Shown: positions 29,121 through 39,818, counted from the stretch's first letter. The stretch is 64,000 nt of DNA from Pleurocapsaceae cyanobacterium CSU_1_1 (GCA_012034765.1 JAAUOU010000002.1:40535-104534); one strand, 5' to 3'. The notes: generated by a model not told the origin, from the letters alone. Translations and numbers: made by a program.

Positions 29121-29447
29121 ATTAACAACGGAGTCTATTCAACTGAAAACGGCTGTATATATCCTCAGTACCGCTGCCAGGTAAAGCTAGTGTGAAGCAA
29201 AATTTAAGCTTGTCAGTTTTTGGTTAAACTTCAAACCGCACCACTACCTCGATTGATAATTTGCCCGTAAAATGTATAGCAATTACTTGGATTATTGACA
29301 AATTGGCTACTCCTCAAACGAAGGAGAGTTTGTTACTATTTATTACAAATCCCTGATACTAGTGGTTGAGCCAAGCTTATTGGCAATTTGGTAATAAGCC
29401 ACACTTTTTTTATCTAAAAATCTAAACATTTTAATTCTAAAGCTTGT

Positions 29448-32336
29448 ATGGTCAACTTAAATTTGGCAGCGGAATCTCAAATTTCCAAGGCTGAGGCAAA
29501 TTCCTTTGATAAAACTGCTGTAAATCAATCTACTGATATTTTTGCTCAACGACATATTGGTGTAAACGAGCAGCAGATTAAGCAAATGCTGGAAATATTG
29601 GGGGTTGATAGTCTAGACGCGCTGATTGAACAAACTGTCCCCGCAGCAATTCGTCTCAATAAACCATTGCAGTTGCCAGGTGCGCAGAGTGAAGTTGCTG
29701 CTTTAGCTAAATTAAAAGCGATCGCCAAGCAAAATCAAGTATATCGTTCGTTTATCGGCAGGGGGTACTATAACTGCGTTACTCCTGCGGTAATTTTGCG
29801 CAATGTCTTAGAAAATCCTGGCTGGTATACTTCCTACACTCCCTACCAGGCGGAAATTGCCCAAGGAAGACTAGAAGCACTGCTCAATTATCAGACGATG
29901 ATTGTGGACTTGACTGGTTTAGAGATTGCCAACTCTTCTTTGTTGGATGAAGGGACAGCCGCCGCCGAAGCCATGAGCATGAGTTACGCATTGTGCAAAA
30001 CTAAAGCCAATGCTTTCTTTATTGATGCAGCTTGCCATCCTCAAACTATTGAGGTGGTAAAAACTAGGGCTTTACCTTTAGGTATTGAGGTAATTATTGA
30101 TGATTACGCCAGCTTTGATTTCTCCACACCTATTTTTGGCGCATTGCTTCAGTATCCTACTACCGATGGCACAATTAACGACTATCGTGCTTTTGTCGAA
30201 CAAGTACACCAGGCTCAAGCTTTAGCTACTGTCGCTGCCGATATTCTGAGTCTGACGCTGCTGACTCCACCAGGAGAATTTGGCGCAGATATTGCCGTAG
30301 GAAGTACTCAAAGATTTGGTGTTCCCTTGGGTTATGGTGGCCCACATGCAGCCTATTTTGCTACTAAAGAAAAATATCAGCGGCAAGTACCAGGGCGGAT
30401 TGTCGGCGTTTCTCAAGACGTTTACGGTAAGCCTGCATTACGTTTAGCACTACAAACAAGAGAGCAGCATATCCGTCGCGAAAAAGCCACCAGCAATATC
30501 TGTACCGCTCAAGTACTACTGGCAGTAATCGCCTCAATGTATGGCGTGTATCACGGTGCGGCGGGAATTAAAGCGATCGCTACCAGAATTCATTTACTCA
30601 CCGCTACTTTAGCCACAGGTTTAAGGCAACTGGGCTATGAAATTACCAACCAGTCTTTCTTTGACACCATTAGAGTCAATACAGGAGAAAACAGCGCAGC
30701 GGATCTGATCCAAATTGCTGCGAGTAATCAAATCAATTTACGCTGGCTTGATACCAATGCGATCGGTATTTCTTTAGATGAAACCACTACCGAGCAAGAT
30801 TTAATCGATATTTGGCAGATTTTTGCAGGTAGCCAGGATTTACCTTTTGATTCCGAACTCATTAATAGCCAGTCAACAACAATTAAACAGCAGCAGCTAC
30901 GCACCAGTTCCTATTTAACCGATGAAGTCTTTAATCGCTATCATTCGGAAACCGAACTATTACGCTATCTACATCAGCTAGAAACCAAAGACTTATCCCT
31001 CACTACCTCGATGATTCCCTTGGGTTCATGTACGATGAAGCTCAACGCGACAGCAGAAATGATTCCCGTCACGTGGGCAGAATTTGGTAATATTCATCCC
31101 TTTGCCCCTTTAGAGCAAACTCAAGGTTATCAAGAGTTATTTAATGAGCTGGAAACCTGGTTAGGAGAAATTACAGGCTTTGCAGGAATCTCTTTGCAGC
31201 CTAATGCAGGTTCTCAAGGAGAATATGCAGGACTTCAGGTAATCCGCCAGTATCATCACTCTAGAGGGGAAGGACACCGTAATGTGTGTTTGATTCCCGA
31301 ATCCGCCCACGGTACAAATCCTGCTAGTGCGGTAATGTGTGGGATGAAGGTTGTAGCGGTAAAATGCGATCGCCATGGCAATATCGACCTCAAAGATCTC
31401 CAGTCTAAAGCTGAGAAACACAAGGATAATTTATCGGCTCTAATGGTTACTTATCCTTCAACTCACGGAGTATTTGAAACAGAAATCAAAAGTATTTGTG
31501 CCATTGTGCATCAATATGACGGACAGGTTTACATGGATGGAGCGAACATGAATGCTCAAGTGGGCTTATGTCGTCCTGGAGACTTTGGTGCTGATGTCTG
31601 TCATCTAAACCTACACAAAACCTTCTGTATTCCCCATGGTGGCGGTGGGCCAGGAGTAGGACCAATTGGGGTCATGTCTCACCTTGTGCCATTTTTACCC
31701 GCTACCCCCACAACCCCTAAAGATGCTCAACCAATCGGTGCAATTTCCGCTGCGCCTTGGGGAAGTGCCAGTATTCTCGTGATCTCCTGGATGTATATTG
31801 CCATGATGGGAGAGGCAGGATTGACTCAAGCGACTAAAGTAGCAATTCTCAACGCCAATTACATGGCCAAGCGTCTTGAACCCTGTTACTCAGTACTATT
31901 TAAAGGAGAATCAGGGTTTGTGGCTCACGAATGTATTATCGATCTGCGTCCCCTCAAAAAAATAGCGCGAGTAGAAGTAGAGGATGTAGCCAAAAGACTA
32001 ATGGACTTTGGTTTTCATGCTCCCACGGTATCTTGGCCCGTAATTGGTACGGTAATGATTGAACCTACTGAAAGCGAATCCAAAGAGCAGCTAGACCGCT
32101 ATTGTGATGCCATGTTAGCAATCTATCAAGAAGCAGAAGCGATCGCCAAGGGAGATATCGACCCAGAAGATAATCCGCTCAAAAATGCCCCTCATACGGC
32201 AGAATCAATTATCTGTAGCGACTGGTTACACCCCTATAGTCGCGAACAAGCAGCCTATCCTGCACCCTGGACTAAAGAACACAAATTCTGGACTACCGTA
32301 GGTAGAATTAATAATGCTTACGCGATCGCAATTTAA
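29448..32336 (+). CDS. gcvP: Glycine dehydrogenase (decarboxylating), P protein
   Basis: 962 aa, the full-length fused P protein. It decarboxylates glycine with pyridoxal phosphate and passes the aminomethyl group to GcvH lipoate. The N-terminal half has [17 protein letters not shown] and [45 protein letters not shown]; the PLP lysine is in [16 protein letters not shown] (residues ~720). The other signatures, [14 protein letters not shown] and [16 protein letters not shown], are intact. It continues the gcvH direction but is far enough away to have its own promoter. Confidence 0.97.
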   Translation: MVNLNLAAESQISKAEANSFDKTAVNQSTDIFAQRHIGVNEQQIKQMLEILGVDSLDALIEQTVPAAIRLNKPLQLPGAQSEVAALAKLKAIAKQNQVYRSFIGRGYYNCVTPAVILRNVLENPGWYTSYTPYQAEIAQGRLEALLNYQTMIVDLTGLEIANSSLLDEGTAAAEAMSMSYALCKTKANAFFIDAACHPQTIEVVKTRALPLGIEVIIDDYASFDFSTPIFGALLQYPTTDGTINDYRAFVEQVHQAQALATVAADILSLTLLTPPGEFGADIAVGSTQRFGVPLGYGGPHAAYFATKEKYQRQVPGRIVGVSQDVYGKPALRLALQTREQHIRREKATSNICTAQVLLAVIASMYGVYHGAAGIKAIATRIHLLTATLATGLRQLGYEITNQSFFDTIRVNTGENSAADLIQIAASNQINLRWLDTNAIGISLDETTTEQDLIDIWQIFAGSQDLPFDSELINSQSTTIKQQQLRTSSYLTDEVFNRYHSETELLRYLHQLETKDLSLTTSMIPLGSCTMKLNATAEMIPVTWAEFGNIHPFAPLEQTQGYQELFNELETWLGEITGFAGISLQPNAGSQGEYAGLQVIRQYHHSRGEGHRNVCLIPESAHGTNPASAVMCGMKVVAVKCDRHGNIDLKDLQSKAEKHKDNLSALMVTYPSTHGVFETEIKSICAIVHQYDGQVYMDGANMNAQVGLCRPGDFGADVCHLNLHKTFCIPHGGGGPGVGPIGVMSHLVPFLPATPTTPKDAQPIGAISAAPWGSASILVISWMYIAMMGEAGLTQATKVAILNANYMAKRLEPCYSVLFKGESGFVAHECIIDLRPLKKIARVEVEDVAKRLMDFGFHAPTVSWPVIGTVMIEPTESESKEQLDRYCDAMLAIYQEAEAIAKGDIDPEDNPLKNAPHTAESIICSDWLHPYSREQAAYPAPWTKEHKFWTTVGRINNAYAIAI

Positions 32337-32879
32337 TCTGTTCTTGTACGGGAATGGATGCTTATAGTGCTTCTTAAATAAGTCAAACCCATGGCAATGC
32401 TGTTCAAAAAAGCTATTTTTGAAGGCTTGGGGACTTGGGGAATTGGGTAACTTCCCTATCTCCCTATCTCCCCATAGCGATAAATCAAATACTCGGGGTA
32501 AGCATAAGGGAGAAAAAGCTAAGTCTGCCAAGCGAGATTTATTTTTAATTAAAATCACACTTCTTCACAAGTTCCTCAAATTGTTTTAATAAAGTCTATT
32601 GGCAAATGCAGTAAGTTGTTATTGTTAACGTCAATTAGATTTTCTAGATCTTTGATGTCAGAGTGTGAGAACAATTAATCAGATAATCGACAATTGATAA
32701 ATTTTTGGTCAGCAGTGGGCTGTTGAGGTTTTATTTTTTGGTAGCAACGTATTAAAAATTGATTGAGATTGCTTAAGACTTAATTCCTCATGTGCAAAAA
32801 CATAGGATCTACAACCAATAATTCTCGAATTCTCTATTTTGTAATCTCAATTTAGTAAGAAGTATTTCAATTAAAAACA
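32337..32879. other. Spacer with octamer repeat
   Basis: 543 nt, no gene seen. A TCCCTATC-type tandem (about three units, 32452-32475) preceded by a GGGGACTTGGGG stretch lies in it; the rest is AT-rich and unremarkable. Confidence 0.6.
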
Positions 32880-33281
32880 ATGAAAATAAACAAAGAATAT
32901 ATCTACTCTTTCCCTAATGCGAGTTTTACCCTTAGAGTTATCCAGCATTTGCGTAACAAATATCAACCATACTTGGATTCAGTGGCAGTAATCAATCTAA
33001 TTGACCGTTGGTTAGTTAAGATCTGTTTGAGAAATTTTATACCTGCTGAATTAGCTGAAAATCTTCAAGCTTTTTTAAAAGAGATGGGGGTTTGCGATCG
33101 ACCATCATTAAAAGTAATTAATGCTTTAGCAAGATTGGAGGCTGGAGAATCTCCAACTTCGGTCATGAACCGCTATCAGGTGGTTGTAGTAGTTCACGGA
33201 CAACCAGAGACGGAAGAAATTGAAATTTTTCGCGATCAAATTGTAGATAGATTAGGTTACTGCCCACAAAATATGGCGTAA
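32880..33281 (+). CDS. Hypothetical protein
   Basis: 133 aa, not recognised. It is mostly alpha-helical by composition (SFTLRVIQHLRNKYQPYLDSVAVINLIDRWL, AELAENLQAFLKEMG), with a hydrophobic strand and acidic end (YQVVVVVHGQPETEEIEIFRDQIVDRLGY). No signal peptide or clear membrane segment. The open frame, sequence of ordinary complexity and a surrounding long spacer support a real, stand-alone gene. No function is proposed. Confidence 0.6.
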   Translation: MKINKEYIYSFPNASFTLRVIQHLRNKYQPYLDSVAVINLIDRWLVKICLRNFIPAELAENLQAFLKEMGVCDRPSLKVINALARLEAGESPTSVMNRYQVVVVVHGQPETEEIEIFRDQIVDRLGYCPQNMA

Positions 33282-33631
33282 ATTTTACGTAAATTTATAA
33301 TGTTTTAGATTACGGCGTTGCTCCCAAGTAATATTTTAGGTGAAGGTTAGTTAACAGTTATTAATTTACTAACTAATACTTACATTGTCTAACGGAGAAG
33401 CTAATCCTTTAGGACAAGGGTATAACATCAAAAGTTTTATTTCTTAATCTCCATCCAACAAGAGCGATATTTTTATTTAGTTTTGGCGATCGCTTGGTAG
33501 CATTACTATTTAACCTCAATAGCTGGGGGTTCTCGAAGCCAGCGCAGCTCGTTATGCGGAAATTATTAGTTGTCAAAGAAACATTAACTAAGTCTCATAT
33601 TACTTTTGACAAACATTATTAAAACCAGGTT
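33282..33631. other. Spacer with dispersed repeat copy
   Basis: 350 nt between two genes. ATCCTTTAGGACAAGGGTAT (about 33405-33424) repeats the core of the 29047-29120 element. A HIP1 site is at 33486. No coding sequence is seen. Confidence 0.6.
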
Positions 33632-34839
33632 TTAAGAAAATTTCTCAAATAAAGTAGCAAGAATCGTATTAGAAAATAAAAATCCTTCAGGATCGCTTAG
33701 GCGTAATTTAGCTGATCGATCATCCCTAACCATAATTTCCACCCATCCTTGCTGTAAATAAGGCTTAATAGTAGACAAAATTGCCTCTTGAACCTGTGGG
33801 CTAAACTGCCCCAAATGAACTCCTGATGCTAAACGTAAACCCAACATTAAACTCTCTAATAAATAGTCTGTTGGCGATGTCTCTGGTACGTTAATAACTG
33901 CCCCTGCTTCTAACCAAGCATAGTATTCTTTACGGGTGCGCGGACGGCTAAATCTTTGCCCTGCAACATAGCTAGCTGCACCCATGCCAAAACCATAATA
34001 GGGTTTGTTCTCCCAATAAACTCGGTTGTGGCGACATTGATAAGTAGATTGAGCATAATTAGAGATCTCGTAATGCTCATATCCCGCCGCCGTAAGGGTT
34101 TTCTGGGTTAATCGATACATCTGGGCGGTATCATCATCATTAGGTAGGGGAGTTTCTCCTGGCTGATACTGTTTGCCAAAAGCAGTAACGGGTTCAAGTA
34201 CCAAATCGTAGCAAGACAAGTGCTGTGGCGCGATCGCGATCGCTTCTTGTAAAGATCTCTGACAATGCTGTAGAGTTTGCTGGGGTAAACCTGAAATGAG
34301 ATCTAAACTAAAATTCTTAATCCCCAATTGTTGAATTATCTCTACTGCCTGCATCACCTCTGATAAGGTATGAGATCGTCCACAGATTTTTAATAGTTCT
34401 TCATCAAAAGTCTGTACCCCTAAACTAAAACGATTTACACCAGCAGCTAAATATCCGAGTAGGCGATCGCGATCAAAAGTACCTGGATCGATTTCCATCG
34501 AGATTTCTGCATTACTGGCAATACCAAACTGTAAAGCGATCGCCTGAATGATTTGCGAAAGCTGTGTTGGATCAAGTAAGGAAGGAGTCCCCCCACCAAA
34601 AAAAACTGTGGTCAAAGGTTGTCGCAGAGCATGAGTTAACTGAATCTCTTTAATTAAAGCAGCAAGATAATCTTCAACCATCGTCAACGTCGATTTACCT
34701 TTCCCACTACCGAAATGGGAAAATCGCAGTAATAACAACGGCGACGACAAAAGGGAATATGAATATAAGCAGCAGTGGGAATTGTTTTCGACCAAGTATA
34801 TGCCGCATCACTATTCCTAGAAGATATTGTATTAATCAT
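33632..34839 (-). pseudogene. hemW: HemW-like radical SAM protein, frame broken near N-terminus
   Basis: HemW (formerly called oxygen-independent coproporphyrinogen oxidase-like) is a radical-SAM haem chaperone. From ATG 34839 one frame gives [19 protein letters not shown] then [20 protein letters not shown], which holds the CxxxCxxC iron-sulfur triad. The frame slips at GGGAAAGG (34698-34706) and the rest ([60 protein letters not shown]) is one base off. Adding one A restores a full-length protein. The uninterrupted frame with ATG at 34795 would replace the cysteine region by nonsense, so it should not be taken as the gene. Confidence 0.88.
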
Positions 34840-35069
34840 TACTTAATCAGACAATTAATATCCCAATATTAACTAACTCATGAAAAACTCACTCAAATAA
34901 AGAACTAATACAGCAGTTCAAAGGAATCAAATAAAGTTTAGCAAATAGGTATTTTAAGTTTGCTACCAAGTTGCCAATATTAAGAACTCCCGTTATTTTT
35001 CACATAATCCCTCAGAATTTATTACAGTAAAGAAGAAATATATCTAAATCATTTTATTCAACTAAAACA

Positions 35070-36167
35070 ATGGTTGATGCCATCATAATTATCATTTGCA
35101 TTATTGCAGCAGTAAACATCGGATTCGATGGGTTACAGTTACTACCTCAAGATATCCTGGAAGGGGTATCTAACATTGAAGCTTTGCGGTTTGTCATTGC
35201 AGGATTTGCCGCCATTATCGGTTTGGGTGTAGGGGTTGCAGTCCAAACTACCTATCGGCGTTTGGAAAATCAAATTCGTAAAACCAAGATTGAAATTATT
35301 ATCACCAGAGCGATCGGTCTAGTGATGGGTTTATTGGTAGCTAATTTGACTTTAGCACCAGTCTTTCTGCTGCCAATTCCCAAAGAGTTGAGTTTTTTTA
35401 AACCAGCTTTTGCCGTACTTGGTAGCGTCATGTTTTCCTATCTGGGGATTAGTTTAGCTGATACCCACGGACGAACTTTTTTACGCCTGATTAATCCTAA
35501 TAGTATTGAGTCGATGTTGGTCGCAGAAGGTACTCTAGAAGCGATGCCAACCAAGATTTTAGATACTAGCTGTATTATTGATGGGAGGGTAGAAGAGTTG
35601 CTTAAAACAGGCTTTCTGGAAGGACAAGTATTGATTCCTCAGTTTGTGCTGCAAGAATTACAGAACTTAGCGGATGCTAGCAATTCTCAGAAGCGCATTC
35701 GTGGTAGAAGGGGTCTGGATATTCTCAACCAAATGCAAGAAAATTATCCTGATCGCATTGTGATTAACAAAGCGGATTATGAAGAGATCGATACAGTTGA
35801 TGCGAAGTTGGTAAATTTAGCGCAAGAAATAAGCGGTACTTTGTTAACTAATGACTACAACTTAAGCAAAGTAGCTAATCTACAAAAAGTTCAGATCCTC
35901 AATATCAACGATCTAGCTCGCGCACTCCGCCCAGTCTATCTTCCAGGCGATTATTTAGAGCTAAAAATTCTCAAGCAAGGGAAAGAACCCGAACAGGGTA
36001 TTGGCTATCTCGAAGACGGCACAATGGTAGTGGTTGAAGAAGGTAGCGACAGCGTTGGTGGAGAACTACAGGTAGTAGTCACGTCCTCCCTGCAAACCTC
36101 CGCAGGACGCATGATTTTTGCTAAACCGCAATCAGAGTCGGAAAGTTATTCTAATGTAGTTAGCTAA
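35070..36167 (+). CDS. PIN-TRAM membrane protein (YacL-like)
   Basis: 365 aa. Four N-terminal hydrophobic segments (DAIIIIICIIAAVNIGF; FVIAGFAAIIGLGVGVAV; AIGLVMGLLVANLTLAPVF; AVLGSVMFSYLGISL), then a PIN nuclease-like domain (ILDTSCIIDGRVEELLKTGF, acidic residues in DTVDAKLVNLA and LLTNDYNLSKVA), and a C-terminal TRAM domain (YLPGDYLELKILKQGKEPEQGIGYLEDGTMVVVEEGS), which binds RNA in other proteins. This layout matches the B. subtilis YacL type. It probably acts as a membrane-anchored RNase; the target is unknown. Confidence 0.88.
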   Translation: MVDAIIIIICIIAAVNIGFDGLQLLPQDILEGVSNIEALRFVIAGFAAIIGLGVGVAVQTTYRRLENQIRKTKIEIIITRAIGLVMGLLVANLTLAPVFLLPIPKELSFFKPAFAVLGSVMFSYLGISLADTHGRTFLRLINPNSIESMLVAEGTLEAMPTKILDTSCIIDGRVEELLKTGFLEGQVLIPQFVLQELQNLADASNSQKRIRGRRGLDILNQMQENYPDRIVINKADYEEIDTVDAKLVNLAQEISGTLLTNDYNLSKVANLQKVQILNINDLARALRPVYLPGDYLELKILKQGKEPEQGIGYLEDGTMVVVEEGSDSVGGELQVVVTSSLQTSAGRMIFAKPQSESESYSNVVS

Positions 36168-36288
36168 GGTCTGAGCGAACTGCGATCGCCCCTGCTTAAA
36201 TATTAGGCGACTGTGTTTAGCGATCGCCTGAACTGCTAATTCTTTAAATGAGTTGCTTTGGAGTTGAAAAGACTAACAGCTATGCAAG

Positions 36289-38010
36289 TTAGCCAGAATC
36301 TCTGACACGAAGATAACGATCTGTACGAATTTCTTGAATAACGTTAACTGTTTTTTGTTCATCCTCTCCCAAGGTACTTAAAATCTGTCTTCCCATTTCT
36401 AACGCCGCTTCAAATTCTGGCTGTACTACCTCTACTGCACCAAGTTGAGTTAACAGATCGATCTCTTTATCGCTGTGAGAGCGAATAACTATATCAATAT
36501 GAGAATTAATCTTGATTGCTAGCTTGAGTAAAATACGGGTACTGGAAGGATCAGGAAGGGCGATCGCGATCGCTTTAGCCTTATCTAAGTGCGCCTTTTC
36601 CAAAACTAATTCAGAATCTGCATCACCAAAGATATAGGGGATTTTCGCCTGGCGTAAACTCCGAACAGCAGCTTCGCTATTTTCAATAACTAAGACAGTG
36701 TAATTGCGATCGAGTAATACCCGAACTAAGACTTGTCCCACTCTGCCATAACCTGCTACGACAACATGGTCACAAATAGTTTGCCGACTAGATACACCTT
36801 TATTTTGTCGTTGTTTTAATAACTCAGCAATTATAGGAGTAGCAGCTAATCTTTGAGCTATCTCTGGTGCAAGTTTCATGCTAATGGGAGTCAATACCAG
36901 AGTAATCGCCGTTGTCCCGATTAATAGATCGTATTGTTCTTGGTTAATCAATCCCAATCTTTCCCCTAACGCTGCTAAGACGAAAGAGAATTCACCAATT
37001 TGATTTAAACCTAAGCTACTGATGACAGCAGTTTTGAAAGAATAGCCAAATTTCCAAATAATCGGCAAAATAATCCCTGCCTTGCCGATCATCACCAATG
37101 CCACTAAACCAATAATTACACCCAAGTTTTGCCAGAGAGTAACGGGATTGATTAACATGCCGATAGATGCGAAAAATAGACTAGCAAAGGTATCTCTTAG
37201 GGGGATCATCTTAGCTAATGCCTGATCGGCATAGTCAATTTCAGCAATGGTTAATCCTGCCACAAACGCACCCATTTCAATTGATAAACCCAAGCTAGCG
37301 GTAACTAGGGCTATACCCAGACATAGAGCAATTACTGTTAGTAGGAATAACTCGCTATTCTCAGTTTTGGCAGCTAAAGTCATTAGGCGAGGAATAACCC
37401 AGTAGCCCGCAGCGATCGCACCAGTAAAAAATAGTACAGCTTTTAATACCGCTATAACCAACGCTAGAAACAAATTATCGGGTTGGTTTAAGGCTGGCAA
37501 TACCGCCAGCATCAATCCTAAAGCCAAATCTTGAGCAATCAAAATTGCCAGCATTACCTGACCATGAATAGTATTGACTTCTCCTCTTTCTGTTAGTATT
37601 TTCAGTACTACTGCTGTGGAAGAAAGAGACAGCACCGCGCCCACAAAGATTCCTTCTACCGGAGTTTGCACCCAACCCAATATAGTAGTTAACAAACCAA
37701 CTAAGGCGATCGTCAAGCCAATTTGTAGTAAGCTACCCCTAATCGCAATGTCTTTAACTCGTTTCAATTCAGCTAAAGAAAATTCTACCCCCAAAGCAAA
37801 TAGCAAAAAAGCCACGCCTATTTCAGCCAAGGATTTAATTTCTTCAATTTGAGTAATTTGACCCAAGCCAAAAGGACCAATGATCAAACCAGCCACCAGA
37901 TAACCCAGCAAAACTGGCTGCCGTAAGCGATGAACAAGAAATCCACCAATCGCTGATGAACCTAATACGAGCGTTATGTCAAAAACGAAGGTGTGATTTA
38001 CTCCAGCCAT
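36289..38010 (-). CDS. Cation:proton antiporter with RCK/TrkA-N domain (KefB-like)
   Basis: 573 aa: CPA2-type membrane domain of about 12 segments (IGGFLVHRLRQPVLLGYLVAGLIIGPFG; LSLSSTAVVLKILTERGEV) followed by a cytosolic NAD-binding regulatory domain with GYGRVGQVLVRVLL (Rossmann loop). Likely a K+(Na+)/H+ antiporter or efflux protein gated by nucleotide; exact ion not deducible. It converges with the PIN-TRAM gene. Confidence 0.9.
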   Translation of the reverse strand: MAGVNHTFVFDITLVLGSSAIGGFLVHRLRQPVLLGYLVAGLIIGPFGLGQITQIEEIKSLAEIGVAFLLFALGVEFSLAELKRVKDIAIRGSLLQIGLTIALVGLLTTILGWVQTPVEGIFVGAVLSLSSTAVVLKILTERGEVNTIHGQVMLAILIAQDLALGLMLAVLPALNQPDNLFLALVIAVLKAVLFFTGAIAAGYWVIPRLMTLAAKTENSELFLLTVIALCLGIALVTASLGLSIEMGAFVAGLTIAEIDYADQALAKMIPLRDTFASLFFASIGMLINPVTLWQNLGVIIGLVALVMIGKAGIILPIIWKFGYSFKTAVISSLGLNQIGEFSFVLAALGERLGLINQEQYDLLIGTTAITLVLTPISMKLAPEIAQRLAATPIIAELLKQRQNKGVSSRQTICDHVVVAGYGRVGQVLVRVLLDRNYTVLVIENSEAAVRSLRQAKIPYIFGDADSELVLEKAHLDKAKAIAIALPDPSSTRILLKLAIKINSHIDIVIRSHSDKEIDLLTQLGAVEVVQPEFEAALEMGRQILSTLGEDEQKTVNVIQEIRTDRYLRVRDSG

Positions 38011-38077
38011 TAAAATTACTAGCTATTAGTTAATACCTACCATAATATCTACCATCTTAAAATACAATAATTTGAAC

Positions 38078-38135
38078 ACGACTAACGACTAACGACTAAC
38101 GACTAACGACTAACGACTAACGACTAACGACTAAC
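38078..38135. repeat. Heptamer tandem repeat (ACGACTA)8
   Basis: Eight perfect copies of the 7-mer ACGACTA and two further bases, between the antiporter and the 38.2-kb gene. Perfect repetition implies recent expansion. Confidence 0.97.
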
Positions 38136-38151
38136 AAAACTAGAATCGCCT

Positions 38152-39096
38152 CTAGCAACCATCTTTTTTTTGTACTTGCCAGCCGATTTGCGCGCCTATT
38201 TTCCCTGCTTTAACAAATACCCAACACCCTCGCTGATAATTACTCTCGTCATGATGGCAATGGAGTTTGATACCAATTAGCTGTTCGACTTCATCAGTTG
38301 TCAAAATCCAGTTGTTAGCCACTGCCTGTTCGAGAACATTCATATACCATAAAGGATTTACAGGTTGTATTTGAGAAGCTAAAGTTGTTTCTAATTGACT
38401 TAAAGAATTAGCGATCGCCTTTAGATATTGATTTGGCTGTGGTTTATATTTAACTTGAGGCTGAGTAGAAGGTAATATTGATGCTTCAGCTTTTTTACTG
38501 GGAAGGTTTTCTAAACTTTCTGGTTTATTTACTGTTTGTGGCAATTCTGGTGGTTCAACATCTTCATCTAGCCAAGGATCGGCGGCAATTTCTGGCTTGA
38601 AAGTTGGTTTAAATTCATGCTGATGTAGCCAAACAGCGTTTAAATCTGCTGCCAGTTCATGTAAATAGTCAGCAGAGTTGCGATCGCCTTCTGCTGCTAG
38701 TTTATTAGCAATATATCTCATCATTTTGATTAGCCCAGGATCAATTAGATTCTCATGAGCTTCAATAATTTCTGACTCAGAACAGTCATCACCACAGTCA
38801 AGCAAAGCTTGAATAAACTCCACATATGCTTGATTCTTATCTTGATTTTTTTGGGGCAAAGGAACACTATCGAGCAAAATATGATGTAGCTTTCCTGCCC
38901 AATTATGCAAGTACTTTCCTGCCTTAACATCGCCTTTGACAGTCAGGTGATGTGCCACTTGTTCCATCACCTCTACTAATTCAGGATTGACTAGTTCTTG
39001 ATACTGACGTAGGAGGATCCATTCTTCTCCCTGCGGACAGCTTAATAATCCTTGGATTAAGTCTACATAAGCTTTGAGACGTTCTTGGTTTACCAT
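38152..39096 (-). CDS. Protein with two tandem helical repeats, unknown
   Basis: 314 aa from MVNQERLKAYVDLIQ. Residues ~8-72 and ~83-150 are copies of one unit: AYVDLIQGLLSCPQGEE.. and AYVEFIQALLDCGDDCSES, each followed by LVNPELVEVMEQVA-like and A-D-L/KLH ends. The unit resembles repeats I associate with cyanobacterial CHAT or TPR signalling proteins; here no protease domain follows. A proline/glutamate-rich linker (150-230) leads to a C-terminal domain (LAYMNVLEQA.., WILTTDEVEQLIGIKLHCH.., GCWVFVKAGKIGAQIGWQV). I chose the ATG at 39096 because the codons upstream look non-coding. Confidence 0.7.
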   Translation of the reverse strand: MVNQERLKAYVDLIQGLLSCPQGEEWILLRQYQELVNPELVEVMEQVAHHLTVKGDVKAGKYLHNWAGKLHHILLDSVPLPQKNQDKNQAYVEFIQALLDCGDDCSESEIIEAHENLIDPGLIKMMRYIANKLAAEGDRNSADYLHELAADLNAVWLHQHEFKPTFKPEIAADPWLDEDVEPPELPQTVNKPESLENLPSKKAEASILPSTQPQVKYKPQPNQYLKAIANSLSQLETTLASQIQPVNPLWYMNVLEQAVANNWILTTDEVEQLIGIKLHCHHDESNYQRGCWVFVKAGKIGAQIGWQVQKKDGC

Positions 39097-39287
39097 AATA
39101 TGCCTGCAAAAATAATGAACGCGATTTAATAAAAAGGAATACAATAAAAGTAGATAGATTATTTCAGAACTCGTCGAACAACTGCAATTTACTATCGAAC
39201 TACATTTACTGTTTTAAAAAAACAATCTGAGGAAGTTGTGAAAGTTAGATAGTCACTTACGACTGACTGCTATCAGCTAACTAAGAA

Positions 39288-39365
39288 ATGAATGTAGAAA
39301 CTTTATTGCAAAAATACGCTGCGGGCGATCAGCCTACCCTAATTCTCTTCTGTCAAAGTAGGTAG
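39288..39365 (+). pseudogene. N-terminal stub of a pentapeptide-repeat protein
   Basis: Twenty-five codons MNVETLLQKYAAGDQ.. match the first ~15 residues common to cyanobacterial pentapeptide-repeat proteins (MNVxxLLxxYAAG). The frame ends at the left boundary of the MITE-like element (39357), and no pentapeptide repeats are found after it. The rest of the gene has been lost. Confidence 0.5.
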
Positions 39366-39513
39366 GTGGAATTAATGGTGGAATTAAATATAAAACCATA
39401 AAACCAAAAACAAAATAGATTGTGAGGGCAATTATTTAGCTATCTCTATTCCCTACTTCCCTACTTCCCTACTTCCTACCAAACCATCTTCTAATTAATT
39501 TGACCCACCTACT
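39357..39513. mobile_element. MITE-like element, copy 1
   Basis: 157 bp with imperfect terminal inverted repeats (AGTAGGTAGGTGGAATTAAT at the left; its partner on the right reads, on the minus strand, AGTAGGTGGGTCAAATTAAT). The centre holds CCCTACTT tandem units. A second copy in the other orientation lies at 57986-58116 and shares the ends and the AATCTAT..TTGTTTTTGGTTTTATATTTAATT block. No coding sequence; it would need a transposase in trans. Confidence 0.72.
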
Positions 39514-39562
39514 TAACTAACCATTAATCATTAACCACCAACAAAATCACAGGAGAAAAGCC

Positions 39563-39781
39563 ATGATTACTAACGAAATGAAAAGACATTTTTGCATCTT
39601 TGATTATTTTTTAGATGGAGAATATTTGAAATGGGAAGAAATAGAATATGAATGCCCCGTATTTATTGCTGGACAAAGATGGACAGTTGATTTGGAAGAT
39701 GGGACACAGGTTACTGGTGAAATTATTGAAACTGTATCAATCAGTGAAAATGAACGCAGAATCATGCTCCGTTCTTGTTAA
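39563..39781 (+). CDS. Small hypothetical protein
   Basis: 72 aa, not recognised. An acidic, mostly beta pattern (FIAGQRWTVDLEDGTQVTGEIIETVSISENERRIMLRSC) suggests a small SH3-like barrel. AGGAGAAAAGCC before the ATG gives a good ribosome site (AGGAG, about 8 nt), which supports translation. Confidence 0.6.
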   Translation: MITNEMKRHFCIFDYFLDGEYLKWEEIEYECPVFIAGQRWTVDLEDGTQVTGEIIETVSISENERRIMLRSC

Positions 39782-39818
39782 GGATAATATTTTTTTAGGA
39801 GAATATATACCACTAAAA

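Larger units (their letters stand above)
28899..29447. other. Long gcvH-gcvP spacer with repeats
   Basis: 549 nt without a gene. It holds heptamer tandems (TTTTGAC x3 at 28982-29002; AGCTAAA-type x3 at 29018-29044), a dispersed repeat with CCTTTAGGAC (29047-29120) and a small hairpin (ACTCCT/AGGAGAGT around 29309-29330). I see no glycine-riboswitch consensus. Confidence 0.7.

Noticed and set aside
29309..29330. Yfr1-like motif ACTCCTCAAAC
   Set aside because: Only resembles the Yfr1 core (ACTCCTCACAC) and lacks two flanking stems; more likely a chance small hairpin.
29150..29447. Glycine riboswitch before gcvP
   Set aside because: A riboswitch would be expected upstream of glycine cleavage genes in some bacteria, but the conserved core is not visible.
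33632..34795. hemW starting at MVENNSHCC
   Set aside because: The first 33 residues are out-of-frame translation of the true iron-sulfur cysteine region; the real start is at 34839.
38078..38135. CRISPR array
   Set aside because: Tandem 7-mers without spacers; neither repeat length nor spacing fits a CRISPR, and no cas gene is in the window.
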